A stretch of DNA of 64,000 bases from Lepus europaeus (lineage: Eukaryota; Chordata; Mammalia; Lagomorpha; Leporidae): positions 34,753,885 to 34,817,884 of the forward strand of contig NC_084844.1 in assembly GCF_033115175.1 (NCBI RefSeq). The letters run 5' to 3'. The stretch's first letter is position 1. Each line of letters begins with the position of its first letter. Below the pieces are notes generated by a model, which saw nothing but the letters and a program-made list of their open reading frames with translations, ran no database searches and was not told the DNA's origin. Below are positions 1-11,574 of this stretch, piece after piece. The position numbers were made by a program, and so were the translations under genes.

Positions 1-85
1 GAAAAAGGAAGACCTTTCTCTCTGTCTCTCTCTCTCACTGTCCACTCTGCCTGTCAAAAAAGAAAAGAAAAAAAGAGAGAGGCCA
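1..85 (+). mobile_element. Young C-repeat SINE, 3' end only (cut by window edge)
   Basis: Only the pyrimidine-rich tail and ctctgcctgtcaaaa end are inside the window, followed by an A/G-rich stretch. Confidence 0.85.
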
Positions 86-295
86 AATGTCCGTAACAGC
101 CAGGCCTGGGCCAAACCAAAGCCAGAAGTCAGAAATTCAGTCCAGTTCTCCCATGTGGTGGCAGGAACCCAAGTAATTGAGTCATCACCTTCTGACTCCA
201 GAGTGCACACTGGCAGGGATCTGGAGTCAAGAGTGGAGCAGATACCGGAAAAAGGCATCCTGAACAGTGTCTTAACTACTACAACAAACATCTAC
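86..295 (-). mobile_element. Ancient C-repeat SINE remnant
   Basis: It reads as a diverged minus copy (ggccaaaccaaagccag ... gtgtcttaactactac). The young element at 1-85 appears to have inserted at its tail. Confidence 0.65.
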
Positions 296-413
296 CATGC
301 TATACATTTTAAATTTGTATAATTTTCTATATGTATATTCTACCTCAGTTATAAAAGCACTTAACTATCCCTTGCTTCTGCCCAAAAGTAACTTGGTAAC
401 AGAAATACATCTA

Positions 414-716
414 GGGACCAGCATTGTGATGTAGTGGGTAAGGCTGCTGCCTGTGATACCAGCATCCCTCTTGGGTGCCGGTTCATGTCCTGGCTGCACT
501 AGTTCCAATCGAACTCCTTGCTAATGGTGCGGGAAAAGCAGCAGAAGATGGCCCAAGTGCTTAGGTTCCTGCCCCCACGTGGGAGACCTGGAAGAAGCTC
601 CTAGGTCCTGTCTTCCACTTGGCCCAGCCCCAGCCATTGTGGCCATCTGGGGAGTGAACCAGCGGATGGAAGATTCTCTCTCTTTCTGTAACTCTTTTTA
701 AACAAACAAGTCTTAA
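414..716 (+). mobile_element. Older C-repeat SINE
   Basis: Head gggaccagcattgtgatg, body ggcccaagtgcttagg and a shortened tail ending aaacaagtcttaaata. A TG/CA microsatellite follows directly. Confidence 0.85.
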
Positions 717-717
717 A

Positions 718-757
718 TATATATGTGTGTGTGTGTATGTATACACACACACACACA
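718..757. repeat. (TA)(TG)(CA) microsatellite
   Basis: Alternating purine-pyrimidine: tatatgtgtgtgtgt, then tatacacacacacaca. It probably grew from the SINE tail. Confidence 0.9.
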
Positions 758-845
758 TTTAAAAATCTACCTAATCCTGATCTTAACCCGGAAATAGTTG
801 ATAGCTTTCTATTTTTGACACAGCTCTCTGAAATGTGTGTTGTTC

Positions 846-949
846 ACTAAGTCAACATTACTGTTTATTTCCATTTCTGCTTACTAGAGTTTTAGTGGAT
901 TGGCGTACATATTTTACTAGGACATAGCTAATGATTTTTAGGTATTATA
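846..949 (+). repeat. Copy 1 of a local direct duplication
   Basis: 104 bp starting actaagtcaacattact and ending ggtattata is repeated at 1437-1547 with about 97% identity, apart from a 7-bp insertion in the second copy. It resembles no repeat family I recognise. Confidence 0.85.
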
Positions 950-1436
950 CAATGGATTATATACTCCATATATTAGTGAAAAAAATCGTATTGATCAATT
1001 CTGAATAAGTAGGTGAAAGGTAGAATTTGGATGAAATGCCTTGAAGCCTACTAAAAGCACAATTTCCCTTAAATCAGTGACTTTAAGATTAAGCCTATTT
1101 TTAGTATAGCCCACAATACACAATATGTTATACTTCACAGTTTATTTGACTTATGGATCTGGAGACTGGGAAGCCCTACAGGGAGGGGCCACATCTGGTG
1201 AGGGCTTTATTGCTTTATCATAACTTGGTAGATATAACATGGCGAGAGAGAGATTTGAAGATTGTGAGTTATGCTAAATGACAGTTTCTATGAAGATAAT
1301 ATTTCATTGTACCCTTTAATTGTATTGTTCTCTGTGTATATATATTTCATTTTATGAAAGATTTAATTACACTATTAGGGGCTTAATAGCAAGTTATTTC
1401 AGAATCATTGTCAACTGTACTAAAATAGCTTATAAT

Positions 1437-1547
1437 ACTAAGTCAACATTACTATTTATTTCCATTTCTGCTTACTAGAGTTTTAGTGGCTTGGCGTACA
1501 TATTTTACTAGGACGTAGGAGCTGGCTAATGATTTTTAGGTATTATA
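1437..1547 (+). repeat. Copy 2 of the local direct duplication
   Basis: This 111-bp copy matches 846-949 but has ggagctg inserted after ggacgta. The 487 bp between the copies contains no recognised repeat. Confidence 0.85.
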
Positions 1548-1580
1548 AGAACTTTACAAATATACTATATTTTAACATCA

Positions 1581-1918
1581 GGGGCCAGCACAGTGGTATA
1601 GTGGGTTAAGCCACCATCTACAATGTCAACATCCTGTAGGAGCACTAGTTTGAGTCCTGACTGCTCCACTTCTGATCCAGCTCCCCGTTAATGTGCCTGG
1701 GAAAGCAGCAGAATATGGCCCAAGTGTCTGGGTCCCTATACCCACATGGGAGATACGGAGAACTCTCCTGGCTCCTGGCTTCGACCTGGCCCAGCCCTGG
1801 CCTTTGTAGCCATTTAGGGAGTGAACCAGCAGATGAAGATTCTGTGTGTGTGTGCGTGTGTGTGTGTGTTTCCCTCTCTCTGTAATTCTTTCAAATAAAT
1901 AAATCTTTTTTAAAAAAT
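1581..1918 (+). mobile_element. Older C-repeat SINE with internal (TG)n
   Basis: Full length from ggggccagcacagtgg to caaataaataaatc. A (TG)n run at about 1844-1870 has replaced part of the CT-rich tail. Confidence 0.88.
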
Positions 1919-1965
1919 CAGTTCCCATTTTACATGCGGAATTGTTTTTTTTAAATAAATTTAAG

Positions 1966-2480
1966 CTTTTCGATCTGCCATCTGCAATGGGCCTGCCACT
2001 GGGATGCTAATGTTCGTAAAGACCATTATGGGGAAGACCTTCACACTTGAGGTTGAACCCTCGGATACAATAGGAAATGTAAAAGCCAAAATCCAGGATG
2101 GGGAAGGAATTCCTCCTGACCAACAAAGATTGATCTTTGCTGGCAAGCAACTAAAGATGGACAGACTTTATCTAACTACAACATTCAAAAGGAATCCACT
2201 CTTCATCTTGTGTTGAGACTTTGTGGTGGTGCCAAGAAAAGGAAGAAGCCTTAGGCCACTCCCAAGAAGAATAAGCATAAGAGAAAGAAGGTTAAATTGG
2301 CTGTCCTGAAGTACTATAAGGTGGGCGAGAATCTGTCGCCTGCTTCGCAAGTGTCTTTCAGGTCAATGTGCTGCTGGAGTGTTTGTGGCCAGCCACTTCG
2401 ACAGACAGTGAGTGGCAAATGTTGTCTGACTACTTCAACAAACCAGAAGACAAGTGATTGTATGTGAAGAGTTAGTAAAC
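1966..2480 (+). pseudogene. RPS27A: RPS27A (ubiquitin-eS31 fusion) processed pseudogene
   Basis: An intronless copy of ribosomal protein S27a mRNA. It begins with the TOP-type leader cttttcgatctgccatc at 1966. A start codon at 2004 opens a degraded ubiquitin frame ([38 protein letters not shown]). A one-base deletion near 2150 shifts the frame. The reading then resumes in the second frame ([20 protein letters not shown]) into the ribosomal part (GGAKKRKKP), where a TAG near 2251 stops it. Further indels break the zinc-ribbon region. The NKPEDK end and TGA at 2455 are still visible, followed by 3'UTR-like ttgtatg and an A-rich run. It is in the same direction as VMP1, in intron 7, and cannot encode functional ubiquitin. 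Confidence 0.93.
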
Positions 2481-2497
2481 TAACAAAATAATAATAA

Positions 2498-2817
2498 TAA
2501 TTTTAAAAATTATTTTATTTATTTGAAAAGATATAGGGGCAGAGAAAAAGAAAAAAAGATCTCCCATCTACTCTTTCACTCCCCAAATACCAGGACTGGC
2601 AACAGCCAGGACTGAGCCAGGCTGAAGCCAGGAGCTGAGAACTCAATCTCAGTCTCCCACAGAGGTGGCAAGGACTCAAGTACTTTATCACCTGCTGTCT
2701 CCGAGGGTGCACATAGCAGGAAGCTGGAAACGGGAACAGAGGCAAGACTCAAAATCTGTTGCAAGATTCAGGCAACCCAAGCAGTGTCTTAACTACTGTA
2801 CCAAACATGTGCCCCAA
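2498..2817 (-). mobile_element. Ancient C-repeat SINE
   Basis: Minus copy beginning with ttttatttatttgaaaaga and ending aacatgtgcccca. It abuts the A-rich end of the RPS27A pseudogene. Confidence 0.75.
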
Positions 2818-2914
2818 GTTACTATCGTGAAAACAACTGTTTTGTGATAGTCATTGTGATGCATTGTTTGGGATGAAAGTGTGCAATTCAAGTTTCAGCT
2901 ATTCCACATCTCTC

Positions 2915-3508
2915 TTTTTTTTAAAATAAATTTTATTTATATAAAGTGAACAAATCTCATGTATTTCATATATACAGATTTAGGAGCACAGTGATATTTC
3001 CCACACTTCCCTTCTTCCCACCATGCTCCCACCTTACCTCTTCCTTCCTTTCTTATTCTTTCTGTTAATTTTTATAATAACATAGTTAATTTTATAATCA
3101 TAAGCTTAACCCTCCACTAAGTAAGGAATTCAACAAATAGTAAGAAAAAAAAAATCAAAAACATTATTCCTTAACAGTAGAGACAAGGGCTGTAAGCAAT
3201 CAAATCTCAAAATCTTATTTTCACATATATTCATGACACTTTTTTGCACTCCATTAGTTGCCACAGATCAGTGCAAAACATGATATGTGTCTTTTTGGGA
3301 CTGGATCATTTCACTAAGTATAATGGTTTCCAGTTGGTTGCAGAAGACGGGATTTCATTCTTTTTTACAGCTGAGTAGTATTCTATAGTGTGTATATAGA
3401 CCACTTTTTTTTTTTTTAACCACATTTTCTTTATCCATTCATTGGTTGATGGACATCTGTGTTGATTCCTTATCTTAGCTGTTGTGATTTGAGCTGCTGT
3501 GTACTCCA
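2915..3508 (-). mobile_element. L1 LINE 3'-end fragment
   Basis: On the minus strand the stretch around 3300-3500 reads like a mammalian L1 3' terminus, including aatggataaagaaaatgtgg and gaatactactcagctg. It is followed by AT-rich 3'UTR-like sequence toward 2915. No intact ORF2 remains. The 5' side is cut off by a SINE at 3509. Confidence 0.75.
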
Positions 3509-3762
3509 CATTTCTGATACAGCTTCCTGCTTATGTGCCTGGAAAGCAGCAGATGATGGCCCAAGTATTTGGATTCCTGCCACCCACATAGGAAACCCAG
3601 ATGAAGTTTCTGGCTCCAGGGCTTGACCCAGCCTTACCCTGGCTGTTGTGGGCATTTGGGGAGTGAACCAGAAGATGGAAGATCTCTCTCTTTTTCTTTG
3701 TATTTCCCTCTCTGTCACTCTGCTTTTCAAATAAGTAAATAAATCGTTTAAAAAAAAAAAAG
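3509..3762 (+). mobile_element. Older C-repeat SINE, 5'-truncated
   Basis: It starts mid-head (ccacatttctgatacag) directly at the L1 breakpoint and ends caaataagtaaataaatcg plus A11. Confidence 0.85.
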
Positions 3763-3870
3763 TCTGTGGCTTTTGATATTGACTGTGGAGCCATTTCAGG
3801 CCCAAATCCTAGATTATTGATTTAGCAGAAATTGTAATAAAAGAGTATAATGGATTAAGAAGGCAGGAAA

Positions 3871-4094
3871 TTGGGACTGGCATTGTGACATTTCAGGTAA
3901 AGCAACCACCTGTGACGCTGGCATCCTGTATTAGCTCCCTACTAATGTGCTTTGGAAGGCAGTGGAAGATGGCCCAAGTTCCTGGGCCCCTGCACCCACA
4001 TATTAGACCTGGAGGAGACTCCACGCTCCTGGTGTCAGCCCAGTCCAGCCCAAGCCATTATGGCCATTTGGGGAGTAAACCAGCAGATGGAAGA

Positions 4095-4125
<31 letters not shown>

Positions 4126-4156
4126 GTAACTGTGGCTTTCAAATAAATAAAATAAA
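3871..4156 (+). mobile_element. Older C-repeat SINE
   Basis: Head gggactggcattgtgac, a (CT)n-rich tail at 4097-4124 and a 3' end aaataaataaaataaa. A young element is inserted in its A-rich tail. Confidence 0.87.
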
Positions 4157-4530
4157 CGGCCGGCACCATGGCTCAACAGGTTAATCCTCCACCTAGCGGC
4201 GCCGGCACACTGGGTTCTAGTCCCGGTCGTGGCGCCGGATTCTGTCCCAGTTGCCCCTCTTCCAGGCCAGCTCTCTGCTGTGGCCCGGGAGTACAGTGGA
4301 GGATGGCCCAAGTGCTTGGGCCCTGCACCCCATGGGAGACCAGGAGGAAGTACCTGGCTCCTGCCTTCGGATCAGCGCGGTGCGCTGGCCGCAGCGCGCC
4401 TACTGCGGCGGCCATTGGAGGGTGAACCAAAGGCAAAGGAAGACCTTTCTCTCTGTCTCTCTCTCTTCACTATCCACTCTGCCTGTCAAAAATAAAAAAA
4501 GAAAGAAAGAAAGAAAATAAAAATAAATTT
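4157..4530 (+). mobile_element. Young C-repeat SINE
   Basis: Nearly intact: head ggccggcaccatggctcaac, B-box-like gggttctagtccc, tail ctgcctgtcaaaaat with a GAAA-rich run. It is nested at the 3' end of the preceding older copy. Confidence 0.92.
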
Positions 4531-4639
4531 TTAAAAAAAGAAAAATCAGGAAATTTAAACTTCCATTGTGATGTTAACCAAATACACATTTATATTCAGT
4601 AACAGTGTATTTATTTAATGTGTTTAGGGAGTATCTGTT

Positions 4640-4915
4640 CCTTTTTTTTTTTTTTTAATGATTTATTTATGTGTTTGAAAGTCAGAATTACAGAGAGGGA
4701 GAGACTCAGAGAGAGATCTTCCATCTGCTGGTTCATTCCCCAAATGGCCACAACAGCCAGGGCAGGGCCAGACCAAAGCAAGGAGCCAGGAGCTTCATCC
4801 GGGTATCCCATGTGGGTGCAGGGGCCCAAGGACTTGGGCCATCCTCCGCTGCTTTCCCACGTGTATTAGCAGTGAGCTGAATCAGAAGTGGAGCAGCTGG
4901 GACTCGAACCCACAA
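4640..4915 (-). mobile_element. Older C-repeat SINE
   Basis: Poly(T) then tgatttatttatgtgtttgaaag, ending at ggactcgaacccacaactc. The extreme head is missing. Confidence 0.87.
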
Positions 4916-5008
4916 CTCTATTTTGTCTACTCCTTAATCATAAATTATATCTTAGGGTAAAGAAATGTCAGTAATAATGGTACAGGAATTTCAGGTTTTA
5001 AGGCTTTG

Positions 5009-5061
5009 TCTCTTTTTCTTTCTTTCTTTCTTTCTTTTTTTTGGCAGGCAGAGTGGACAGT

Positions 5062-5095
<34 letters not shown>

Positions 5096-5366
5096 TCTTC
5101 CTTTGCCGTTGGTTCACCTTCCAATGGCCGCCGCGGCCGGCGCACCGCGCTGATCCGATGGCAGGAGCCAGGTGCTTCTCCTGGTCTCCCATGCGGGTGC
5201 AGGGCCCAAGCACTTGGGCCATCCTCCACTGCACTCCTGGGCCATAGCAGAGAGCTGGCCTGGAAGAGGGGCAACCAGGACAGAATCCGGCACCCTGACT
5301 GGGACTAGAACCCCATGTGCCGGCGCTGCAGGCGGAGGATTAGCCTATTGAGCTGCAGCGCCGGCC
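5009..5366 (-). mobile_element. Young C-repeat SINE
   Basis: Full minus copy from a (TTTC)n/T9 tail through ggcaggcagagtggacag to ctgcagcgccggcc. Confidence 0.93.
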
Positions 5367-7242
5367 TCTTTTTCTTTCTTTTCTTGAAGTTTCGCTAATA
5401 AGGAATTTTGCTAACTTTTCTTCCTCAGTTTTCTTATAGTGTTTGGGGAAAAGGAGAAAATGTTTTATGATTACTAATTATAAATACATGTTTCTTACTT
5501 ACATAGAGTTAGAGAATGAAATTGTCCTCTCAGACACTGACACTTAAATTGTGAAAGAGATAAAAGTTGTGAAATGTGAATACAGAGAAATGAAACTATT
5601 AAAAGGAATTTGCCTTGACTTATACAGATCTTTTGAAAAAATGAAAATGACCATTGAGGAAGTAACCAAATGAGACTTGCTACATTGTTCCCACAAACAT
5701 TCCAACACTGTTAAAATTAAAATATTAATTTCCTTTGATTTTTAACTTGAAAATTGAATAACTTACTAATTTGTTTGCTAATTATTTTCCTCTATTTCTC
5801 TTAAAGCTATTGTTTATTATTCATGCACATTTTTACTTGGCTTACTTATTTTACTTCTAAAAAGAACAGCAAATTTTGTTGAAAATGCTTATTTCAAACT
5901 TTAGTAAAAAGAGGTGTTTTTTTGGTGATGTTAGGTTCATGAGCATACTGGGGTTTGTTAAGAAATAATACACAGTGAGTAAAAATCTCCTTTTGTGTTT
6001 TAAGGACAAATGGGAATATAAATGGTTTAATTCATTGACATGTTTACAGTCAACATGATAGGAAGACACTACCAAATTAACACAATGGAAAACTGCTGAG
6101 GTTCTTTGAAAAACAGAGAACTTTTAAAACTACAAAGCATCAAGGAGACAAAAATTACATTTAACATGTAGATCATTTAGATATTAAAAGGATAATTTCA
6201 ACAAAATTATTACATAAAGCCTTTAAAACCATATCAATTATCAGTAAGTTTTATATCTTTGACTCTAAAAGTAAAATAAATTTAAAATAAAAGATAAAAT
6301 ATAAATGTGTTTATGAAATCTAATTATGAGTTATTTGGCTATTGTAAGATATTTTAAATTTGTTACAAATACTGAGACCCTCCTCCACACACTGGCAAGG
6401 AAGAAACAAGGAGGTGCTCCCTGAAACTGCATATTCTGCTGCTATTCATTTCTTCTCATGAAAACAAATGTACTCCGTGCGTGTTCATTTAATGTCAGTG
6501 AATGTTCATGGACTATTTGATATGTGAATGTAATTTTAATTCTGAGATTATTTTGAAGGACCTGGAAAAAATCATAGGAACTAAAATTAGCATGGTCACT
6601 GTGTGTTAAATACATAATAAAGTTTATGAAACCCAATTTTAGTAGATGGCCTTTCACAAAAGGCACTTTGTTTTTCTTGTATACCAAGTTTCAAATTAAC
6701 ACAAAAAAAGTTTAAGGAAGTTTCTGCTTTACTGTTTAGATAGATTCACTCTTTTTTGCTTAAGTAAAGGTTGTTGAAGCACCCTTAAGGATAACTGATG
6801 ATTGGTACCCAGACATCTGAAAGAACAAGGAATCTGTTTTCTGTTGTTCTTGCCTAATTCTGTTGAGCAAAGAGATTCTGCCCCAAAGTAAATGACTAGT
6901 TACTTATTTTTCATGTTCCTGTGTGTTGGTTGCTGCATTAATTTGACTTATTTTTTAGATTATTTTAAGAACACGTTTCCTTAAGCTTCTGTAGTCTTAA
7001 ATATCTTATTTTGTAGAAGGAAAGAGGAAAAGAGATATAGGAAATCAGTTTTGGTATAATAGGTAATCTGCATAATATTTAATCTTTTTTCAATTTAAAC
7101 TGGTATAATCATACCTGTCTTCCAGCTCATAATTGCATGTGTGTGTACATATCTCTCTAGTAGAAAAAGGCCATTAGTTTGAAATGGTAGAACTATCTGA
7201 TCACTTATTTAAATAAGTGGAAGATTCTGAAAGCTTGAAATT
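5367..7242. other. VMP1: Unique AT-rich VMP1 intron 7 sequence
   Basis: About 1.9 kb with no SINE, no coding signal and no repeat I recognise. Confidence 0.7.
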
Positions 7243-7260
7243 AAGATAAAGGAAAACAGG

Positions 7261-7600
7261 GCTGGCGCCATAGCTCAACAGATTAATCCTCCACCTGAGT
7301 GGCGCCGGTACACTGGGTTCTAGTCCCTGTTGGGGCGCCAGATTCTATCCCGGTTGCCCCTCTTCCAGGGCAGCTCTCTGCTGTGGCCAGGGAGTGCAGT
7401 GGAGGATGGCCCAAGTGCTTGGGCCCTGCACCCCATGGGAGACCAGGAGAAGCACCTGGCTCCTGGCTTCGGATCAGCACGGTGTGCCGGCTGCAGCGCA
7501 CCGGCCGCGGCAGCCATTGGAGGGTGAACCAACAGAAAACTCTGTCTCTCTCTCTCACTGTCCACTCTGCCTGTCAAAAATTTAAAAAAAAGAAAGAAAA
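7261..7600 (+). mobile_element. Young C-repeat SINE with 18-bp TSD
   Basis: Complete copy flanked by identical aagataaaggaaaacagg at 7243-7260 and 7601-7618, showing insertion by target-primed reverse transcription. Confidence 0.95.
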
Positions 7601-7719
7601 AAGATAAAGGAAAACAGGACACTAGACCTTCTAACTACACCACTTTGTTTTGTATGTATCATTTGATCTTTAAAAAGTAATTTATATATAGTAGAGACTA
7701 CATAAAAATTCTGTTTGTT

Positions 7720-7998
7720 TTTTTTTTTTACCTTTTTTTAAAAAATAATTTATTTGAAAGGCACAGTGAGAGAGAGAGAGATCTTCCATTTGCTATTTCA
7801 TTCCCCAAATTGCTGTAATCAGGAAATTCTTCTGGGTCTCTCACATGCATACAGGAGCACAAGCACTTGGGCCATTTTCTGCTTTCCCCAGGTGCATTAG
7901 CAGGGAGCTGGGTTGGAAGTTGGGCATTGAAACTCAAACCAGTGCCCATGTGGGATACCAGTGCTGTAGATGGCGGCTTAACCCACTGCTGCCAGTCC
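7720..7998 (-). mobile_element. Older C-repeat SINE
   Basis: T-rich start, then ataatttatttgaaaggcac, ending acccactgctgccagtcc. Confidence 0.85.
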
Positions 7999-8086
7999 GT
8001 CTATAAGATTATTGTGTATTAGAGCAGCGGACTGAAGAGAGAAGAGATTTTATGATATAAAAATTTCTTAAAAAGACACTTATTAG

Positions 8087-8408
8087 GGGCTGGCACTGCA
8101 GCATGGTGGATAAAGCAGCCGCCTGCAGGCGCCAGCATCCCAAATGGGCGCCGTTTCAAGTCCTGGCTGCTCCACTTCTGATCCAGCTCTCTGCTATGCC
8201 CTGGGAAAGCCATTGAAGATGGCTCAAGTGCTTGGGTCCCTGCACTTGCGTGGGAGTGCCGGAAGAAGCTCCTTGCTCCCAGCTTCAGATCGGTGCAGCT
8301 CTGGCCATTGCGGCCATCTGGAGAGTAAACCAGTGGATGGAAGACCTCTCTCTGCCTCTGCCTCTCTGTATCTCTGCCTTTCAAATAAATAAGTAAATCT
8401 TAAAAAAA
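8087..8408 (+). mobile_element. Older C-repeat SINE with imperfect TSD
   Basis: Head gggctggcactgcagcatg to tail caaataaataagtaaatc. Flanks share aaaaagacac (8070 and 8404) and a following ag. Confidence 0.9.
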
Positions 8409-8420
8409 GACACACAATAG

Positions 8421-8750
8421 CTAATTTTTCTATCATATTAATCATTTTCATTTGAATTTAGAATAGAGTATATGTCATTTCAAAACCAAAAAATTAAATT
8501 CACATTTCAAATTGAGACTTCCAAGAAGTGTGTGTGTGTGTCTTTGTGTTTATGTGTACATACTTGTACCTTTAACATGCTGAAAGAAAAAAATCAGAGA
8601 AATAACCTAGCCAGCCAATTAATGCAAGTTTAAGCCTGGGAAGAGGTGGTATAGTGAAGTAAAAAGCACTGATTTCAGAGTCTCAGTATTGAATCATGTC
8701 TTGATCCCTCACTAAAATTATGATCTTTAGCACTTGAACTTTCTGGGCTG
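8421..8750. other. VMP1: Unique VMP1 intron 7 sequence
   Basis: Contains a short (TG)n at about 8529-8540 and nothing else recognisable. Confidence 0.6.
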
Positions 8751-8787
8751 CAGTTTTGTGTTCTATTTGTTTTAAAGACATGTACTC

Positions 8788-9128
8788 TTTTTTTATTTTT
8801 AAAGATGTATTTATTTATTTGAAAAATAGAGTTACAGACAGAAAGAGGGAGAGACAGAGAGAGAGAGAGATCTTCCATCCGATGGTTCACTCCCCAAATG
8901 GCCACAACATCCAGAGCTGGGCCAATCTAAAGCTGGGAGCCAGGAACTTCTTCCGGCACTCCCACGCAAATACAGGGACCCAAGCACTTGAGCCATCTTC
9001 AATGGCTTTCCCAGGGCATAGCAGAGAGCTGGATCAGAAGAGGAGCATCTGGGACACGAACTTGTACCCATACAGGATTGCTGGTGCCACAGGCAGAGAC
9101 TTAACCTCTTGTGGCCACAGCACCGGCC
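8788..9128 (-). mobile_element. Older C-repeat SINE with 16-bp TSD
   Basis: Flanks 8751-8766 (cagttttgtgttctat) and 9130-9145 (cagttttctgttctat) match with one difference. The body ends cacagcaccggcct. Confidence 0.9.
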
Positions 9129-9276
9129 TCAGTTTTCTGTTCTATAGACTGAGTATGATACTGTCTGCTCTACCTATACCCCGAGATTGCTAAAATGTTA
9201 ATGAAACATTTTAAAGTTTAAAAAACATTTCAAACATTTAAATGTTAATTAAAACATTTTAAAATTTAAACATTTT

Positions 9277-9570
9277 GGGCCGGTGCCGTGGCTCAACAGG
9301 CTAATCCTCCACCTAGTCCCGGTCGGGGTGCCGGATTCTGTCCTGGCTGCCCCTCTTCCAGGCCAGCTCTCTGCTGTGGCCAGGGAGTGCAGTGGAGGAT
9401 GGCCCAAGTGCTTGGGCCCTGCACCCCATGGGAGACCAGGAGGAAGCACCTGGCTCCTGCCTTCGGATCAGCGTGGTGCGGCGGCCATTGGAGGGTGAAC
9501 CAACGGCAAAAGGAAGACCTTCCTCTCTGTCTCTCTCTCACTGTCCACTCTGCCTGTCAAAAAAAAAAAA
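9277..9570 (+). mobile_element. Young C-repeat SINE, head deletion, 15-bp TSD
   Basis: The segment between acctag and tcccggtcgg is deleted relative to other young copies. TSD aaatttaaacatttt at 9262-9276 and 9571-9585. Confidence 0.94.
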
Positions 9571-9585
9571 AAATTTAAACATTTT

Positions 9586-10104
9586 GCTTTTGTGGTGAAC
9601 ATAATATAACCATCTTTGCCATCTTTTGGCTTGCAGTCAGCAGAGGTGTCTTCACAGGATGATTAAAAATCTTAGTTTCCTACTCTGATATTAATCAAGG
9701 GTTATGTCTGGCTAGTTGTAGGAGACAGAAGAAAAAGGTGTGCTGGGCCAATATTTCTAAAAGAATTAATTGATTTATGGTTGGCTTACAATATTTTGTT
9801 CATGCCTAGAAAACCCAGAAAGAATCCTATACCTAAAGTGACAGTGTTTTGTTTATTCTTAAAATGTGGTAAAAGCTTAAGCATGTGCAGGCAGTATTCT
9901 GAGATTTTATTTGCATGTATTCTCTGAACAGCCTATTGTTATTTTTTTAATCATCTTATTAAGTGAATCAGTGCCATCAGGTGAGATATTTAATGCAATA
10001 ACCCCTATAAAGAGTTGTCTTCCTTTTATCTTTTGCTTTTTATTATTCATATTTTTATTATATATATGCATAATTACAGTGTTTTAAAATCCTCCTTTTT
10101 GCAG
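9586..10104. other. VMP1: Unique end of VMP1 intron 7
   Basis: No repeat seen. It ends in the cctcctttttgcag splice acceptor of exon 8. Confidence 0.7.
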
Positions 10105-10185
10105 GACTTTGCCTCTCGGGCTAAACTCGCAGTTCAAAACCTAGTACAGAAAGTTGGATTTTTTGGAATTTTGGCCTGTGCTTCA
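10105..10185 (+). CDS. VMP1: VMP1 coding exon (exon 8 by human numbering)
   Basis: This 81-nt exon encodes 27 residues ([11 protein letters not shown]...GILACAS), about residues 239-265 of a 406-aa protein. VMP1 is a multi-spanning ER membrane protein with a DedA/VTT fold. It scrambles phospholipids and is needed for autophagosome formation and ER contact-site release. The acceptor is ttttttgcag and the donor gtaagt, and both borders are phase 0. The segment covers the amphipathic run leading into a VTT-domain membrane helix ([11 protein letters not shown]). It is recognised from the VMP1 family sequence and from perfect phase agreement with the next four exons. Upstream coding exons lie outside the window, so positions 1-10104 are intron 7. 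Asn in QNLVQK differs from the Lys I recall in human. Confidence 0.97.
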
Positions 10186-11199
10186 GTAAGTAAATTGTAT
10201 TAAAAGTGAGAAATTTTACTAAATGATAGGAGTATATTTTGATCTAGTTTGTTCTTAAAAGATGGATTCCTGTTGGAACAAAAATGCTATCACTTTTATT
10301 TGTTACTTAGCTTTATGAATCACTTGTCTTACTAATTAGGCTGTTTTCTGTTGGATAGTATTACATCTTGTTTATCGAATTTTAGATATTTCATCACCCA
10401 ATGATGACTTCAGGCCCAAATGACTTGATTCAGTAAGAACAAACCAGAAAAACATCCATTCTTTCCATAAAAAATTTATAGTGAAGTGCATTTGACCAAA
10501 TAGTGGCTTTGTTCTTTCCACAAAGTAATAGATGGGAGCTCTTTTTCTAAAGTTTCAAGTGTTAGTTCCAGGGACAAATTCATATGAAACCTGTCTTAAG
10601 TGACCTTACCTCCTGGCGAGTAATATAATCTTCTGTAGCAAAGTTAAAGACTTCTTTGGCTATTGTGAACTAAGAAGCCATTTATGTCTAAAACTGAATG
10701 TCTTAAATTTCAGATTTGTGAGACTGACATTCCTTGGTGAGCTTGCATTTATCCTGGTCCTTTTCTAACGTACTAGAAACAGTAACATTCAAGAAGAGCA
10801 CTTCAACCAGAATTTTCTTTGGTCGCCTATATATTCTTATTGGTAATTCAGTGGTGGATTTGGCCAGACTAATGAGGCATAGTTGATATGAGGCATTCAC
10901 AAAATTATTGTATGCTGACATATATATAGGTACTTTATCTATTATGTTCTAGAACATGCATACTGCATCTTTGAACTTTCTCCCACCTTAGCAAAGCAAT
11001 TGACCAAAAATTAGACCATTTGTTACCAAAATTTATGAAGTGATATCAGTATTATAGGTATTTTCAAAATATGACTTCTTTATAATATAGCTGCTTATCA
11101 CATTATTGACTACAACTATTTCAACAAGTTGTAGATATAATGAAGTGTGAAACAGTGATAAAAGAGTAGTCTTGAAAGTTAAGCTGACTTGAGTTCATA
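10186..11199. other. VMP1: Unique part of VMP1 intron 8
   Basis: About 1 kb of AT-rich intron starting with the gtaagt donor. No repeat or gene seen. Confidence 0.7.
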
Positions 11200-11380
11200 A
11201 AAAAGTTGTGACTTTTTATTAGCCATTTAATCTCAATCAACTTATTCTCTTTGAGCCTTAGTTTTCTAATTTTTAAAATGGGGCCTTAGGACACTCATTG
11301 CAAAGATTGACATGAGGACTTAAGATTATATATGCAAGTGATTAACACAGTGCCTACAACATAAACTTGTTATTGTGATT
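11200..11380 (-). repeat. MIR-like SINE remnant
   Basis: Reads like a minus MIR: gagccttagttttctaat, aaatgggg, cacagtgcctacaacataa. Old and diverged. Confidence 0.55.
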
Positions 11381-11574
11381 CATGATCTTCCAATCAACTA
11401 TTGCATTCTGAGAGTAAAGAAGGGGAAAAGTATATTCATTCCCTCTTCTCAAAAATTCTGAAGTCTAATGAGAAACTAGAAATACAGTAATAAAGAAAAG
11501 GTACTATGGACGCCCAGAAGAATGGGACTAAGCTGAGGCTCCTACTAGATAACAACATTCTTAGCTTAGAGACA

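Noticed and set aside
2004..2216. 70-aa ubiquitin-like open frame
   Set aside because: It is the broken start of the RPS27A retrocopy. Key ubiquitin residues are changed and a frameshift removes the C-terminal Gly-Gly.
3306..3509. 67-aa minus-strand frame resembling L1
   Set aside because: It is only the L1 3' terminus, outside or at the very end of ORF2. No functional protein is implied.
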